Shown here: positions 27,724 through 38,301 of the stretch, one piece after another | Layout of the letters: each line of letters begins with the position of its first letter | Numbering within the stretch: the first letter of the stretch is position 1 | Assembly (NCBI RefSeq): GCF_006715495.1 | Contig: NZ_VFNI01000005.1 | Span: 62,001-126,000 of the forward strand | DNA length: 64,000 nucleotides | Source: Herbaspirillum sp. SJZ106 | Lineage (GTDB): Bacteria; Pseudomonadota; Gammaproteobacteria; Burkholderiales; Burkholderiaceae_D | Reading direction: 5' to 3' | The notes under the pieces: generated by a model | Seen by the model: only the letters and a program-made list of their open reading frames with translations | Database searches by the model: none | What the model was told of the DNA's origin: nothing | Translations under genes and position numbers: made by a program

Positions 27724-29826
27724 GTGAGCGCTCAAGAAGATACCGCCGTATCGGAAACACCAGGTATCCATGATGCCGAGATCGAACAGCTGTTCGGCGC
27801 CGGAGGGGCGCTGGGCGGCGCCGTCGGCAGCTACCGGCCGCGCCATTCGCAAACGGCAATGGCCAAGGCGATCGCCTCGGCCATTGCCAACCGGGGAACC
27901 TTGATCGCCGAGGCCGGCACCGGCACCGGCAAGACCTTCGCCTACCTGGTTCCGGCCTTGCTATGGGGCGGCAAGGTGATCGTCTCCACCGGCACCAAGA
28001 CGCTGCAGGACCAGCTCTACACGCGCGACATCCCGACCGTGCGCAAAGCCCTGCAGGCGCCGGTTTCGGTCGCGCTGCTGAAGGGGCGCTCCAATTACGT
28101 CTGCCATTTCCACCTTGAGCGCACGCTGCAAAACGGCCGCCTGACCGCGCGCGAGGATGTCGGCTATCTGCGCGAGATCTCGCGCTTCATGAAAACCACG
28201 TCTTCAGGCGACAAAGCCGAACTGACCAAGGTGCCCGAGACGGCGTCGGTCTGGAACCTGGTCACCTCCACCCGCGATACCTGCTTCGGCTCCGAATGCC
28301 AGTATTACCAGGATTGTTTCGTGATGAAGGCGCGCAAGGAGGCCCAGCAGGCCGATGTGGTGGTGGTCAACCACCATTTGTTCTTCGCCGACGTGGCCTT
28401 GAAGGACACCGGCATCGCCGAGCTGCTGCCGGCGGCCAATACGGTGATTTTCGACGAGGCGCACCAGTTGCCCGAAACGGCCACGCTGTTCTTCGGCGAT
28501 ACCGTGTCGACCTCGCAGGTGCTGGAGCTGTGCCGCGACGTGCTGGCCGAAGGCTTGTCGCACGCACGGGACGGCGCCGACTGGGCGCGCCTGGTGGCGG
28601 CGGTGGAACGTGCCGCGCGCGACCTGCGACTGGCTTTCCCGGAAGACTCGGTGCGCCTGGCGCTCAACCAGATCGCCGCATCCAGCGTGTTCTTCCCCGC
28701 CCTGGATACGCTCAAGGACTGTATGGGCGACATGATCGCCGTGCTGGAAAAGCAGGCCGAACGCGCCGAAACCATCCAGCAATGCCGCGACCGCGCCAAC
28801 GAGATCCTGCGCCAGCTGGAAAACTGGAACGTCTTGCCGGGGGCGGCGCCGACCAAGCCGGCAGCGGACAAGCCGGGCAAGGAGGAGGCCGGGACGGAGG
28901 CGCCTCAGGAGAAGCAGTTCTATGTGCAATGGGTGGAGGCGTATTCGTCTTCGCTGCAGTTGCATCGTACGCCGCTGTCGATCGCGCCGATCTTCAACAA
29001 GCAGCGCGAAAGCACGCCGCGTTCCTGGATTTTCACGTCAGCCACGCTGGCGGTGAAGCGCGACTTCAACCACTATGCCTCCCAGATGGGCTTGTGGAAT
29101 GAGCCGGCCGAGTCCTGGCCCAGCCCGTTCGACTACGAGCAGCAGGGCATCTTGTATGTGCCGCAACATCTGCCGCAGCCCAATTCTTTCGAGTACACCG
29201 ACGCCGTCATCGATGCCGCTTTGCCCATCATCGAAGCCGCCGGCGGTCGCTGTTTCTTCCTGTGCACCACGCTGCGCGCGGTCAACCGCGCCGCCGAGCG
29301 CCTGCGGGCCGAGTTCGAGGCGCGCCAGCTGCCTTACCCGCTGTTCGTGCAGGGCGAGGCCGGGCGCACCGAATTGCTGGATCGTTTCCGGGCCGCCGGT
29401 AATGGCGTGCTGATCGGCAGCCAGAGTTTCTGGGAGGGCGTGGACGTGCGCGGCGATGCGCTTTCGCTGGTGATCATCGACAAGCTGCCATTCTCGCCGC
29501 CGGACGATCCGGTGCTGGCCGCGCGCATTGCCGAAATGGAAAAGCAGGGCTTGAACGGTTTCGTGCACCACCAGTTGCCGGCCGCCATCATCAACCTCAA
29601 GCAGGGAGCGGGACGCCTGATCCGCGATGAAGGCGATCGCGGCGTGCTGATGATCTGCGATCCCCGCATCATCAGCAAAAACTACGGCCGCCGCATCTGG
29701 CAGAGCCTGCCCCCGTTCAAGCGGACCCGCGAGGCTGCTGTCGTGCAGGAATTCTTCCGCCAGCAGGCGGCTTCCCGCGCCGAGGAACAGGCTGCGGCGT
29801 CACAGCCCGAGCCCGACCTGGCTTGA
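27724..29826 (+). CDS. DinG-family ATP-dependent DNA helicase (XPD-like, Fe-S)
   Basis: This 700-residue superfamily 2 helicase has Walker A at EAGTGTGKTFAYL, the DEAH box in TVIFDEAHQLPE, motif Ia VSTGTKTLQDQLY and C-terminal motifs GSQSFWEGVDVRGD and LKQGAGRLIRDEGDRG. Cysteines at YVCHFHL and CFGSECQYYQDCF form the usual [4Fe-4S] ligand set between motifs I and II. Such enzymes unwind DNA 5' to 3' and act in repair or R-loop removal. It starts with GTG after a CTGCA stretch. DinG versus its close relative YoaA cannot be separated by eye. Confidence 0.92.
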   Translation: MSAQEDTAVSETPGIHDAEIEQLFGAGGALGGAVGSYRPRHSQTAMAKAIASAIANRGTLIAEAGTGTGKTFAYLVPALLWGGKVIVSTGTKTLQDQLYTRDIPTVRKALQAPVSVALLKGRSNYVCHFHLERTLQNGRLTAREDVGYLREISRFMKTTSSGDKAELTKVPETASVWNLVTSTRDTCFGSECQYYQDCFVMKARKEAQQADVVVVNHHLFFADVALKDTGIAELLPAANTVIFDEAHQLPETATLFFGDTVSTSQVLELCRDVLAEGLSHARDGADWARLVAAVERAARDLRLAFPEDSVRLALNQIAASSVFFPALDTLKDCMGDMIAVLEKQAERAETIQQCRDRANEILRQLENWNVLPGAAPTKPAADKPGKEEAGTEAPQEKQFYVQWVEAYSSSLQLHRTPLSIAPIFNKQRESTPRSWIFTSATLAVKRDFNHYASQMGLWNEPAESWPSPFDYEQQGILYVPQHLPQPNSFEYTDAVIDAALPIIEAAGGRCFFLCTTLRAVNRAAERLRAEFEARQLPYPLFVQGEAGRTELLDRFRAAGNGVLIGSQSFWEGVDVRGDALSLVIIDKLPFSPPDDPVLAARIAEMEKQGLNGFVHHQLPAAIINLKQGAGRLIRDEGDRGVLMICDPRIISKNYGRRIWQSLPPFKRTREAAVVQEFFRQQAASRAEEQAAASQPEPDLA

Positions 29827-29895
29827 GCCGGCACGCGCGATGTTGTCTGCCGTATCGCCGATTCTTATCTCCGGCCTTCGGTTAAAATGCAGCCA

Positions 29896-30633
29896 ATGAA
29901 AATCCTCATCAGCAACGACGATGGCTACCTTGCGCCAGGCATCAACGCCTTGGCCGAAGTGCTTGCGCCCATCGCCGATATCACTGTCGTGGCGCCGGAC
30001 AGCAACCGTTCCGGCAGCTCCAATTCGCTCACCCTGGATCGCCCGCTCTGGGTGGAACAAGCCGCCAACGGTTTCTACTACCTCAACGGCACACCCTCCG
30101 ATTGCGTCCATGTGGCGCTGACCGGATTGCTCAAGGAACGGCCCGACCTGATCGTCTCCGGCATCAACCAGGGCCAGAACATGGGTGACGATACGTTGTA
30201 CTCGGGAACGGTCGCTGCGGCGACCGAGGGTTTCCTGTTCGGCATCCCTTCGATCGCCTTTTCGCAGTTGCACAAGGGGTGGGCCGAGCTGAAGGCGGCC
30301 GCGCGCATTGCGCGCGAAGTGGTCGAGCGCCAGTTCGACGCGTTGCCCAAGCCTTACCTGCTGAACGTGAATATCCCCAATCTTCCCTATGAAGAATTGA
30401 AGGGTTGCGTGGCCACGCGCCTGGGCAAGCGCCACATGTCCGAGCCGGTGCACAAGCTGGTCGATCCGCATGGGCGCGACCTGTATTGGATCGGTCCGGC
30501 GGGCGCGGCCAAGGATGCCGGCGAGGGCACCGATTTCCATGCGACATCGAACGGCTATGTCTCGATCACCCCGTTGCAGATCGACCTGACCCACCGCGCC
30601 CAACTGGACAACCTGAAGAAAGCGCTTGCATGA
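29896..30633 (+). CDS. surE: 5'/3'-nucleotidase SurE
   Basis: SurE is a divalent-metal survival phosphatase acting on nucleoside monophosphates. The 245 residues begin [16 protein letters not shown] (metal-binding DD), then show [17 protein letters not shown] and [27 protein letters not shown]. An in-frame ATG nine bases upstream is possible, but [10 protein letters not shown] is the family's usual start. Its stop overlaps pcm by 4 bases, and nlpD-rpoS follow, the classical stationary-phase cluster. Confidence 0.97.
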   Translation: MKILISNDDGYLAPGINALAEVLAPIADITVVAPDSNRSGSSNSLTLDRPLWVEQAANGFYYLNGTPSDCVHVALTGLLKERPDLIVSGINQGQNMGDDTLYSGTVAAATEGFLFGIPSIAFSQLHKGWAELKAAARIAREVVERQFDALPKPYLLNVNIPNLPYEELKGCVATRLGKRHMSEPVHKLVDPHGRDLYWIGPAGAAKDAGEGTDFHATSNGYVSITPLQIDLTHRAQLDNLKKALA

Positions 30634-31631
30634 ACGACAAGCAGAGCCGCTTTCCGCTGAGCCTGTCTTCGGTGGTGGACAAGAAAAAGAATGGCGCCGC
30701 TTCCGCCAAGACGGTGGCCAATGGCGCGCGCGCGCAAGCCACCACGCAGACTGCAGCCAAGAATGCGGCGCTGTCTTCGCAGCGGGCCGAACGTGGCGCG
30801 CCCAAGCCGCTCAATCCGGTGCAGCAAGGGCTGTCGCAGGCGTTGCGTTCACAGCCGTCGCCGCTGCCGGCAGCCTCCAGGCCGCAGACGCCGGCACAGC
30901 CGCTGTTGAGCGCCGCTCCGGCGCCCAGGACGGCGGTCGGGAATGTGATGACGGTCACCCAGACCAACAATTCCAGCCATGCATCGCCGCTGGCGTCGGA
31001 AGCCGTGCGCCGTGCGATGGTGGCGCGCGTGGCCAAGCAAGGCGTGGCCGACGCCAAGGTGCTGGCGGCGCTGGAGGCGGTGCCGCGCCATATGTTCGTC
31101 GAACCGGGGCTGGCCAGCCAGGCATATATCGATGCCTCCTTGCCGATTGGCCACCACCAGACCATTTCCCAGCCTTACATCGTGGCGCGCATGATAGAGA
31201 TCATGCGCCAGAACCGCCACGGCGGCAGGCTTGACCGCGTGCTGGAAATCGGCACCGGCTGCGGCTACCAGGCGGCGGTGTTGTCGCGGGTGGCGGGGGA
31301 GGTGTATTCGATCGAACGCATCAAGCCGCTGCATGAACTGGCCAAGAACAACCTGCGGCCGCTGAGGATTGCAAATATCCGCTTGCATTACGGAGATGGT
31401 ATGCTTGGCTTGCCTCAAGTGGCGCCGTTCGACGGCATCATTCTGGCGGCCGCAGGCCTTGAGGTGCCGCAAGCTTTGCTGGAACAACTGGCCGTGGGCG
31501 GCCGCCTGGTGGCGCCGGTAGGCGCGCGCCAGCAAGTGCTGGAGCTGATCGAACGCGTAGACCGCTACGAATGGCGCCGCACGACCATGGAGCAATGCCA
31601 TTTCGTGCCGTTGCGGCCGGGAACGGTATAG
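30630..31631 (+). CDS. pcm: protein-L-isoaspartate O-methyltransferase with long N-terminal extension
   Basis: Pcm methylates isoaspartyl residues in aged proteins with S-adenosylmethionine. The catalytic part starts near residue 120 ([17 protein letters not shown]) and has [16 protein letters not shown], the SAM motif [15 protein letters not shown] and a C-terminal [14 protein letters not shown]. The first ~120 residues are a basic, Ala/Ser/Gln/Pro-rich, probably disordered tail not present in the ~208-residue enterobacterial enzyme. The start overlaps the surE stop (ATGA), so the extension is translated unless an internal start is used. Confidence 0.95.
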   Translation: MNDKQSRFPLSLSSVVDKKKNGAASAKTVANGARAQATTQTAAKNAALSSQRAERGAPKPLNPVQQGLSQALRSQPSPLPAASRPQTPAQPLLSAAPAPRTAVGNVMTVTQTNNSSHASPLASEAVRRAMVARVAKQGVADAKVLAALEAVPRHMFVEPGLASQAYIDASLPIGHHQTISQPYIVARMIEIMRQNRHGGRLDRVLEIGTGCGYQAAVLSRVAGEVYSIERIKPLHELAKNNLRPLRIANIRLHYGDGMLGLPQVAPFDGIILAAAGLEVPQALLEQLAVGGRLVAPVGARQQVLELIERVDRYEWRRTTMEQCHFVPLRPGTV

Positions 31632-31894
31632 GGCGGGGCAGGCGCATCGCCACCCCTGTTGGCTCGTTATAGGATGGATTGGCGCCGGTATCAAGATCTG
31701 CAACGGATTGCCGAAACAGGCATGAGGCAGGAGGCGGCAAGTATCATGGAGCAAAGGCATGGTGCAGTCTGGCAATGATGGCGAAGTGGCAAGGCGGCCG
31801 GCAAACGGGCGGTCGCGGCTTGCGTTTCCCCTGGATGAACTTCTCACGCTGGCCGTAGGTCAACCAGCGTTGTACAAAAATTTAATGTAAGAGC

Positions 31895-32857
31895 ATGAAG
31901 AAAATTCGTTTGGCTGTGCTGGGGAGTGTCGTCGGGATTTTGGCTGCTTGCAGCTCGACGCCCAATCAGCAGGCGCCGGTTGTCGAGCGCACCAGCAGCG
32001 GCAAACCGGCTGAAGCCGCGTCGGCAGCAGCGCCTGCAGCGGCGCCGGCCGGGCGCGGCTACTACACGGTGAAGAAGGGCGACACCCTTTATCGCATCGC
32101 GCTTGAGGCTGGCCAAAGCTATCGCGACATCGTCGCCTGGAACAACCTGAGCAACCCGAACGACATCAAGGTCGACCAGGTGCTGCGCGTGGCGCCGCCC
32201 GACGGCGCAGGCGGCCAGGCCCAGACTGCGGCGGTGGCGCCGGTGCCGGCCTCGGGGATCGAAGTCAAGCCGCTGGGCGCGCCCGGTGCGGCGACGCCGG
32301 CCGCGACTGCGGCCGGGGTGTCGAACAAGACCGGCCCGCACGGCGACAAGCGGGCTTATTCGGAAAGCGCATTGGCGGAGCTGGAGAAGCCGGACACGGC
32401 GGCCGCGCCGGCCGCAACGGCGCCTGCGGCGCCGGCCAAGGCCGAGCCTGCGCACCCCGCGGAGAAGCCGGCGCCGGTGGCGACCGATGACGAAGGAGTG
32501 TCCTGGATGTGGCCGGCCGAAGGCAAGGTGGTCGGCACTTTCGACGGTGGCAAGAAGGGCCTGGACATTGCAGGCAAATCCGGCCAGCCGGTGCTGGCTG
32601 CCGGCGCGGGCAAGGTCATGTATGCCGGCAGCGGCATCCGCGGCTATGGCAACCTGGTGATCATCAAGCATACGAACAACCTGTTGTCGGCCTATGCGCA
32701 CAACAAGGCCATCCTGGTCAAGGAAGGACAAAGCGTCACCAAGGGGCAGAGGATCGCCGAGATGGGCAACTCCGACAGCGACAGCGTGAAGTTGCACTTT
32801 GAAATCCGCCAACAGGGCAAGCCTGTCGATCCTGCGAAATATTTGCCGCCGCGTTAG
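31895..32857 (+). CDS. nlpD: NlpD, LysM/M23 lipoprotein activator of amidases
   Basis: NlpD is an outer-membrane lipoprotein that activates AmiC-type amidases in cell separation. The 320 residues have a lipobox LAAC with lipidated Cys19, a LysM domain (about 56-100; YTVKKGDTLYRIALEAG), a long Ala/Pro linker, and a C-terminal M23-like domain (about 210-318). The zinc-binding first histidine is replaced (KKGLDIAG instead of HxGxD) while HFEIR is kept, so it should be catalytically inactive, as in enterobacterial NlpD. It is 197 bases upstream of rpoS, the usual arrangement. Confidence 0.95.
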   Translation: MKKIRLAVLGSVVGILAACSSTPNQQAPVVERTSSGKPAEAASAAAPAAAPAGRGYYTVKKGDTLYRIALEAGQSYRDIVAWNNLSNPNDIKVDQVLRVAPPDGAGGQAQTAAVAPVPASGIEVKPLGAPGAATPAATAAGVSNKTGPHGDKRAYSESALAELEKPDTAAAPAATAPAAPAKAEPAHPAEKPAPVATDDEGVSWMWPAEGKVVGTFDGGKKGLDIAGKSGQPVLAAGAGKVMYAGSGIRGYGNLVIIKHTNNLLSAYAHNKAILVKEGQSVTKGQRIAEMGNSDSDSVKLHFEIRQQGKPVDPAKYLPPR

Positions 32858-32936
32858 GGCGTGTCATGAACGATCTCGGCTCCCGCATCCGGATCGGAAT
32901 GGATGCAGTACAAGGCGCGCCGGAACGTTCAGGGCA

Positions 32937-33015
32937 GTCCCGGGACGGGGCGCCGGTGGCCTTGCTCCCGCGGCCACGGTACGTCCGCGCCTTGCATGCG
33001 GCCCCGTTCCGGGGC
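32937..33015 (+). promoter_or_regulatory. structured rpoS leader (possible long-range pairing)
   Basis: Bases 32937-32951 can pair with 33001-33015 over 15 bp (two G-U pairs). The second strand can instead fold locally as GCCCCG-TTC-CGGGGC. This sits 40-118 bases before the rpoS start, which has no clear Shine-Dalgarno. It is only a fold prediction by eye in GC-rich DNA. Confidence 0.4.
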
Positions 33016-33054
33016 GGCGCGGGAACTGAAACGGTTCATCACACGCTCTAGCAC

Positions 33055-34077
33055 ATGACAAGCAATCGCCGCGATCACTTGCCAGACCAGGACCCTCCCA
33101 GCGAGGATATTGACGACCCCATCGAGGAGGTCGATGAGCCGGAAGTGACCGATGGCGACCCCGCTGCCGCCGTGGAACAGCAGCAGGAGCCGGCGGTGGC
33201 CGAAGGTGTGGACGAGCTCAAGAAGGTGCTCGCCGCCGAACTGTCCACTGACACCACCCAGCACTACCTCAACAAGATCGGCGCCAAGCCGTTGCTGAGC
33301 GCGGCCGAGGAGCTGCACTACGCCACCCTGGCCAAGCAGGGCGAGTTCATCGCGCGGCAGAAGATGATCGAGCACAACCTGCGGCTGGTGGTATCCATCG
33401 CCAAGCATTACATCAACCGTGGCGTGGCCTTGCTGGACCTGATCGAGGAGGGCAATCTCGGTCTCATGCGCGCCATCGACAAGTTCGAACCCGAGCGCGG
33501 CTTCCGTTTTTCGACCTATGCGACCTGGTGGATACGCCAGAGCATCGAACGCGCCATCATGAACCAGGCGCGCACCGTGCGCCTGCCGGTGCATATGGTG
33601 CGCGAGCTGAACCAAATCCTGCGCGCCAAGTACCACCTGGAGGCCCAGCAGCACAACGGCCGTGACGCCAGCGTCGAAGATATCGCCCACCTGGTCGAGC
33701 GGCCGGTGGAGGAGGTGCAGGACGTGCTGGCCTTGTCCGAGCATGCGGCATCCCTGGATACGCCGTTGGACAACGATCCGCAAGCCAGCTTGATGGACCT
33801 GCTGCCCAGCGCGGTGGAGGAGCATCCCGACAGTCGCGCCGAGAGCCATGAAATGGCGATCCTGATCCGGGAGTGGCTCAAGAGCCTGTCAGAAAAACAG
33901 CGCGTGATCGTGGCGCGCCGCTTCGGCCTGGATAACGACGATCCTTCCACGTTGGAGCAGCTTGCGGGCGAAATGGGCATCACCCGCGAGCGGGTGCGTC
34001 AGGTGCAGCAGGAGGCGCTGGTCAAGCTGAAACGGCTGCTGGCGTCGCGCGGGGTCAACCGCGACGCCTTGTTCTGA
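33055..34077 (+). CDS. rpoS: RNA polymerase sigma factor RpoS
   Basis: RpoS directs general stress and stationary-phase transcription. The 340 residues have an acidic N-terminal tail (about 1-55), region 1.2, region 2 with [20 protein letters not shown] and [18 protein letters not shown], region 3 ([18 protein letters not shown]) and region 4 with the helix-turn-helix [20 protein letters not shown]. The absence of the long 1.1 region and the position after nlpD favour RpoS over RpoD. The ATG lacks a recognisable Shine-Dalgarno (upstream is CACACGCTCTAGCAC), which suggests regulated translation; hfq lies 12 kb downstream. Confidence 0.97.
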   Translation: MTSNRRDHLPDQDPPSEDIDDPIEEVDEPEVTDGDPAAAVEQQQEPAVAEGVDELKKVLAAELSTDTTQHYLNKIGAKPLLSAAEELHYATLAKQGEFIARQKMIEHNLRLVVSIAKHYINRGVALLDLIEEGNLGLMRAIDKFEPERGFRFSTYATWWIRQSIERAIMNQARTVRLPVHMVRELNQILRAKYHLEAQQHNGRDASVEDIAHLVERPVEEVQDVLALSEHAASLDTPLDNDPQASLMDLLPSAVEEHPDSRAESHEMAILIREWLKSLSEKQRVIVARRFGLDNDDPSTLEQLAGEMGITRERVRQVQQEALVKLKRLLASRGVNRDALF

Positions 34078-34251
34078 GCCGCATTCCAGGTCACTCTATG
34101 CGCCCGCCGGCGGCGCGCCATCCTGATTCCTTGCGCCGGGCGCGCATCGTGCTTCCCTCCGGCTGCCGGATCGCGGACAATATCGCTTTTGTTTTCTGGC
34201 AGCGGACAATTGGGGCGCATGGCGCTCCGGTCCCACCCTGCGGTTTCCTTC

Positions 34252-35613
34252 ATGCAACAAGACATCATCATTGAAATCAAGTCGCTCGATATGGATGGGC
34301 GCGGCGTCGGCCATCTTCAAAACGAGGACGGCACCCAAGGCAAGGTGATCTTCGTCGAGGGCGCCTTGCCCGGCGAACTGGTCAGCTTCGAATCCTTCCG
34401 CAGAAAACCCAAGTGGGAAGCAGCCACCATGACGGCGCTGCATCGCGAATCTTCGCTGCGGGTCAAACCGCGCTGCGATTATTTCGGCACGTGCGGCGGC
34501 TGCGCCATGCAGCACCTGGAGCCGTCTGCGCAGGTGGCGATGAAGCAGCGGGTACTGGAAGACAATCTTTGGCATCTTGGCAAGACCAAGGCCGAAACCA
34601 TGCTGCGCCCGATCTACGGGCCGACCTGGGGTTATCGTTACCGCGCCCGCATCTCGGTGCGCCATGTGGCCAAGAAAGGCGGCATGCTGGTGGGTTTCCA
34701 TGAAAAGCGTTCGTCCTTCATCGCCGACATGAAGACTTGCGAGATCCTGCCGCCCAATGTCTCGGCGTTGCTGGTGCCGCTGCGCGAACTGATTGCCGGC
34801 CTGTCGATCCGCGACCGCTTGCCGCAAATCGAGCTGGCGGTGGGCGAGGGCGATGACGGCGCCAAGGTCACGGTACTGGTGTTGCGCATCATGGAGGCGC
34901 TGAGTGCGGCCGATGAGGTCAGCCTGAAGGCGTTTGCCGACCTGCATAAGATCGAATGGTGGCTGCAGACCAAGGGGCCGGATACGGCCGCGCCTTACTA
35001 TCCGGCGCAATCGAAGCTGCAATACACGCTGCCGGAATTCGGCATCCGCATGCCGTTCAAGCCGACCGATTTCACCCAGGTCAATCACCAGATCAACCGC
35101 GTCCTGGTGGCGCGGGCATTGCGCCTGCTGGATGTGCAGCCGCAAGACCGCGTGGCCGACCTGTTCTGCGGCCTGGGCAATTTCACGCTGCCGCTGGCCA
35201 CGCAGGCGCGCGAGGTGGTAGGGATCGAAGGCAGCACCGCGCTGACCGAGCGCGCGCTGGACAACGCCAAGGTCAACGGCGTGGATGGCAAGACGACGTT
35301 CTACTGCCGCAACCTGTTCGAGGCCAAGCCCGAGGATTTCGTGGCGCTGGGCAAGTTCGACCGCATGCTGGTCGACCCGCCGCGGGAAGGCGCGATGGAG
35401 GTGTGCAAGGCGCTGGTCGAGCTGCCGCCGGAGCAGCAGCACCTCAAGCCCAGGCGCATCGTCTACGTTTCGTGCAACCCGGCTACGCTGGCGCGCGACG
35501 CGGGGGTGCTGGTGCATCTGGGGGGCTATGCATTGAAGTATGCCGGGGTGGTCAACATGTTCCCGCATACGGCCCACGTCGAATCGATCGCGGTATTCGA
35601 TCTGCCGGCGTAA
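34252..35613 (+). CDS. rlmD: 23S rRNA (uracil-1939-C5)-methyltransferase RlmD
   Basis: RlmD (RumA) methylates U1939 of 23S rRNA. The 453 residues start with a TRAM domain (about 1-60; [18 protein letters not shown]), then the [4Fe-4S] cysteines in [16 protein letters not shown] and MKTCEIL, the SAM site [24 protein letters not shown] and the catalytic cysteine in [12 protein letters not shown]. The start is set at [10 protein letters not shown]; the 21 residues further upstream in frame are not TRAM-like. It is a single gene ending in a shared terminator. Confidence 0.95.
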   Translation: MQQDIIIEIKSLDMDGRGVGHLQNEDGTQGKVIFVEGALPGELVSFESFRRKPKWEAATMTALHRESSLRVKPRCDYFGTCGGCAMQHLEPSAQVAMKQRVLEDNLWHLGKTKAETMLRPIYGPTWGYRYRARISVRHVAKKGGMLVGFHEKRSSFIADMKTCEILPPNVSALLVPLRELIAGLSIRDRLPQIELAVGEGDDGAKVTVLVLRIMEALSAADEVSLKAFADLHKIEWWLQTKGPDTAAPYYPAQSKLQYTLPEFGIRMPFKPTDFTQVNHQINRVLVARALRLLDVQPQDRVADLFCGLGNFTLPLATQAREVVGIEGSTALTERALDNAKVNGVDGKTTFYCRNLFEAKPEDFVALGKFDRMLVDPPREGAMEVCKALVELPPEQQHLKPRRIVYVSCNPATLARDAGVLVHLGGYALKYAGVVNMFPHTAHVESIAVFDLPA

Positions 35614-35633
35614 GTTGTTGTCGATCCAATAAA

Positions 35634-35657
35634 AAAAGCCGGCTTGCGCCGGCTTTT
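35634..35657. terminator. bidirectional terminator, rlmD / Bax-inhibitor gene
   Basis: A 10-bp stem AAAAGCCGGC/GCCGGCTTTT with a TTGC loop lies between two convergent genes. The A and T tracts let it work in both directions. Confidence 0.88.
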
Positions 35658-35675
35658 CCGTATTGGGCAGGGGCT

Positions 35676-36368
35676 TCAGTCGCGGTTGCCGCCCAGGATG
35701 CCCAGGATCGACAGCAAGTTCACGAAGACGTTGTAGACGTCCAGGTAAATCGCCAGCGTCGCCGAGATGTAGTTGGTCTCGCCGCCGTTGACCACGCGTT
35801 GCACATCGAACAGGATGTAGGCCGAGAAGATGGCGATGGCAATGGCCGAAATGGCCAGTTGCAGCGCGGGCATGTGCAGGAAGATATTGGCCACCGACGC
35901 CACCAGGATCACCAGCACGCCGGCGAACAGGAATTTGCCCATGCCGGAGAAGTCGCGCTTAGAAACGGTGGCGATGGTCGCCATGCCGCCGAAGATGACC
36001 GCGGTGCCGCCGAAGGCCGTCATGATCAGCGCGCCGCCGTTGGAAAAGCCCAGCGTGAACTCGATCAGGCGCGACAGCATCAGCCCCATGAAGAAGGTGA
36101 AGCCCAGCAGCACGACTACGCCCAGGCCGGAATTCTTGGTCTTTTCAATGGCATAGAAGAAACCGAAGGCGATTGCCAGAAACAGCACGAAGCCGATCAT
36201 CGGGCTGCCGGCGAACAGGCTGAAATGCAGCTGCACGCCCAGCCAGGCGCCCAGCACGGTTGGGATCATCGACAGCGCCAGCAGCCAGTAGGTGTTGCGC
36301 AGCACGCGGTTGCGAGTGGCCAGGCCCACGGTCGAATGGCCGAAAGTCGTATCCAGATGTTGGTTCAT
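35676..36368 (-). CDS. Bax inhibitor-1 family membrane protein (YccA/YbhL-like)
   Basis: This 230-residue inner-membrane protein has seven hydrophobic helices. It carries the family features TYWLLALSMIPTVLGAWLG near the N-terminus and the last-helix region YILFDVQRVVNGGETNYISA...LDVYNVFVNLLSILG, where the conserved aspartates sit. Members include E. coli YccA, which modulates FtsH, and YbhL; here hflK/hflC, the FtsH partners, are about 12 kb away. The start is the ATG preceded by GGAGGAC on the minus strand. The in-frame upstream extension is not used. Confidence 0.92.
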   Translation of the reverse strand: MNQHLDTTFGHSTVGLATRNRVLRNTYWLLALSMIPTVLGAWLGVQLHFSLFAGSPMIGFVLFLAIAFGFFYAIEKTKNSGLGVVVLLGFTFFMGLMLSRLIEFTLGFSNGGALIMTAFGGTAVIFGGMATIATVSKRDFSGMGKFLFAGVLVILVASVANIFLHMPALQLAISAIAIAIFSAYILFDVQRVVNGGETNYISATLAIYLDVYNVFVNLLSILGILGGNRD

Positions 36369-36606
36369 TTGTCCTCCGATTGCGTTGAAATGCGAGTGAC
36401 AGCATAGCACGGCGCGTCCTGCTTAAGACAGGCGGCCGGACGTTGAAGTTCGAGCCGGCGCTGGATATATGGCAGAAAATCAAGCGTAAAGGCCGTCTGC
36501 AGGCCTCGAATTGCCATGTCAGTTGATGGTTTCATGCTAAAATACAAGGTTCATTGGATTATCAATTATTGGCTTTAAGCCATTATTTTTATTGGAGTTT
36601 TTTCTC

Positions 36607-37032
36607 ATGGCAATTCAACGCACCCTGTCGATCATCAAGCCGGACGCTGTGGCTAAGAACGTGATCGGCCAGATCTACACCCGTTTCGAAAACGCCGGCC
36701 TGAAGATCATCGCCGCGCGCATGGCCCAACTGTCGCGCGCTGAAGCCGAAGGCTTCTACGCCGTGCACCGCGAGCGTCCTTTCTTCAAGGACCTGGTGGA
36801 CTTCATGGTGTCCGGCCCGGTCGTGATCCAGGTGCTGGAAGGCGAAGGCGCCATCCTGAAGAACCGCGACCTGATGGGCGCGACCGATCCGAAGAAGGCC
36901 GAGAAGGGCACCATCCGCGCCGACTTCGCCGACTCCATCGACGCCAACGCCGTGCACGGTTCGGACGCCGAAGAAACCGCCAAGGTCGAAATCGCTTATT
37001 TCTTCCCGGCACTGAACGTCTATTCGCGTTAA
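36607..37032 (+). CDS. ndk: nucleoside diphosphate kinase
   Basis: Ndk transfers the gamma phosphate of ATP to other NDPs through a phosphohistidine. The 141 residues are a single complete domain: [16 protein letters not shown] at the start, [14 protein letters not shown], and the active-site histidine in [20 protein letters not shown] at 36594-36597 precedes the ATG. It opens the ndk-rlmN-rodZ-ispG-hisS run conserved in betaproteobacteria. A short palindrome, TGGCTTTAAGCCA, lies at 36570-36582 in its leader. Confidence 0.98.
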   Translation: MAIQRTLSIIKPDAVAKNVIGQIYTRFENAGLKIIAARMAQLSRAEAEGFYAVHRERPFFKDLVDFMVSGPVVIQVLEGEGAILKNRDLMGATDPKKAEKGTIRADFADSIDANAVHGSDAEETAKVEIAYFFPALNVYSR

Positions 37033-37128
37033 TCTGTTCCTGTTTTTGATCGGTTTTCCGGATTTGGGCGGAAACCGGCGCAGCGGTTCTTGCCGCGCCT
37101 TTCCGTTCAGCTCCCAGCCGAAGGCATC

Positions 37129-38301
37129 ATGACTACAGCTCTCACCAACCTGCTGGATATGGATCCCGCGCAACTCGTCGCTTATTGCGGCGAGTTGGGT
37201 GAGAAGCCGTTTCGCGCCAAGCAATTGCAACGATGGATACACCAGTTCGGCGTCGCTGATTTCGATCAGATGACCGATCTGGCCAAATCGTTGCGCGACA
37301 AGCTGAAGACCCGCGCCGAAGTGCGTGCGCCGGCCATCATCAGCGACCACACTTCCACCGACGGCACCCGCAAGTGGCTGGTGGACGTGGGCCAGGGCAA
37401 TGCGGTGGAAACCGTGTTCATCCCCGAAGAAAACCGCGGCACGCTATGCATTTCCACGCAGGCGGGCTGCGCAGTCAATTGCCGGTTCTGCTCGACCGGC
37501 AAGCAGGGCTTCAACCGCAATCTCAGCGTGGCCGAAATCATCGGCCAGCTGTGGATGGCGGAATTCGAGCTGCGCAAGACCAAGGGCATCGAAGGCGGCC
37601 CCAAGGGCGAGCGCCAGATCACCAACGTGGTGATGATGGGCATGGGCGAGCCCCTGCTCAACTTCGAACCGACCGTCACCGCGCTGCGGCTGATGCTGGA
37701 CGACAATGCCTACGGCTTGTCGCGCCGCCGCGTGACGCTGTCGACTTCCGGCGTGGTGCCGATGATCGACAAGCTGGCGCAGGAATGCCCGGTGGCGTTG
37801 GCGGTGTCGCTGCACGCTTCCAACGATGCGCTGCGCGATGGGCTCATTCCCCTGAACCGCAAGCATCCGCTGCGCGAACTGATGGCGGCGTGCCAGCGCT
37901 ACCTCGAATTCGCCCCGCGCGACTTCATTACTTTCGAATACTGCATGCTGGACGGCGTCAACGACAGCGATACCAATGCCCGCGAGCTGGTGGAGCTGGT
38001 GACGCAGGGCGATACCGCCATCCCATGCAAATTCAACCTGATTCCCTTCAATCCCTTCCCCGAGTCGGGATTGAAGCGTTCGCACAACCCGCGCATCAAG
38101 GCGTTCGCGCAGATCCTGATGGATGCGGGCATCGTCACCACCATCCGCAAGACGCGCGGCGACGATATCGATGCCGCCTGCGGGCAACTGGCGGGCGAGG
38201 TCAAGGATCGCACCCGCGTGCAGGAGCGCATGCAGAAGATGGCGGAGTACCAGGGCAAGTTCGGCAAGGATTTCGGCCGCATCGTGGAGATCACCGGGTG
38301 A
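37129..38301 (+). CDS. rlmN: dual-specificity 23S rRNA/tRNA adenine-C2 methyltransferase RlmN
   Basis: RlmN is a radical-SAM enzyme that methylates A2503 of 23S rRNA and A37 of some tRNAs. The 390 residues show the cluster motif [15 protein letters not shown], the GEPLLN segment ([12 protein letters not shown]), the partner cysteine in [12 protein letters not shown] and the methyl-carrying cysteine in [12 protein letters not shown]. The start is set at [10 protein letters not shown]. It follows ndk by 96 bases. Downstream, the pilW/pilF gene usual at this point is missing. Confidence 0.97.
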   Translation: MTTALTNLLDMDPAQLVAYCGELGEKPFRAKQLQRWIHQFGVADFDQMTDLAKSLRDKLKTRAEVRAPAIISDHTSTDGTRKWLVDVGQGNAVETVFIPEENRGTLCISTQAGCAVNCRFCSTGKQGFNRNLSVAEIIGQLWMAEFELRKTKGIEGGPKGERQITNVVMMGMGEPLLNFEPTVTALRLMLDDNAYGLSRRRVTLSTSGVVPMIDKLAQECPVALAVSLHASNDALRDGLIPLNRKHPLRELMAACQRYLEFAPRDFITFEYCMLDGVNDSDTNARELVELVTQGDTAIPCKFNLIPFNPFPESGLKRSHNPRIKAFAQILMDAGIVTTIRKTRGDDIDAACGQLAGEVKDRTRVQERMQKMAEYQGKFGKDFGRIVEITG

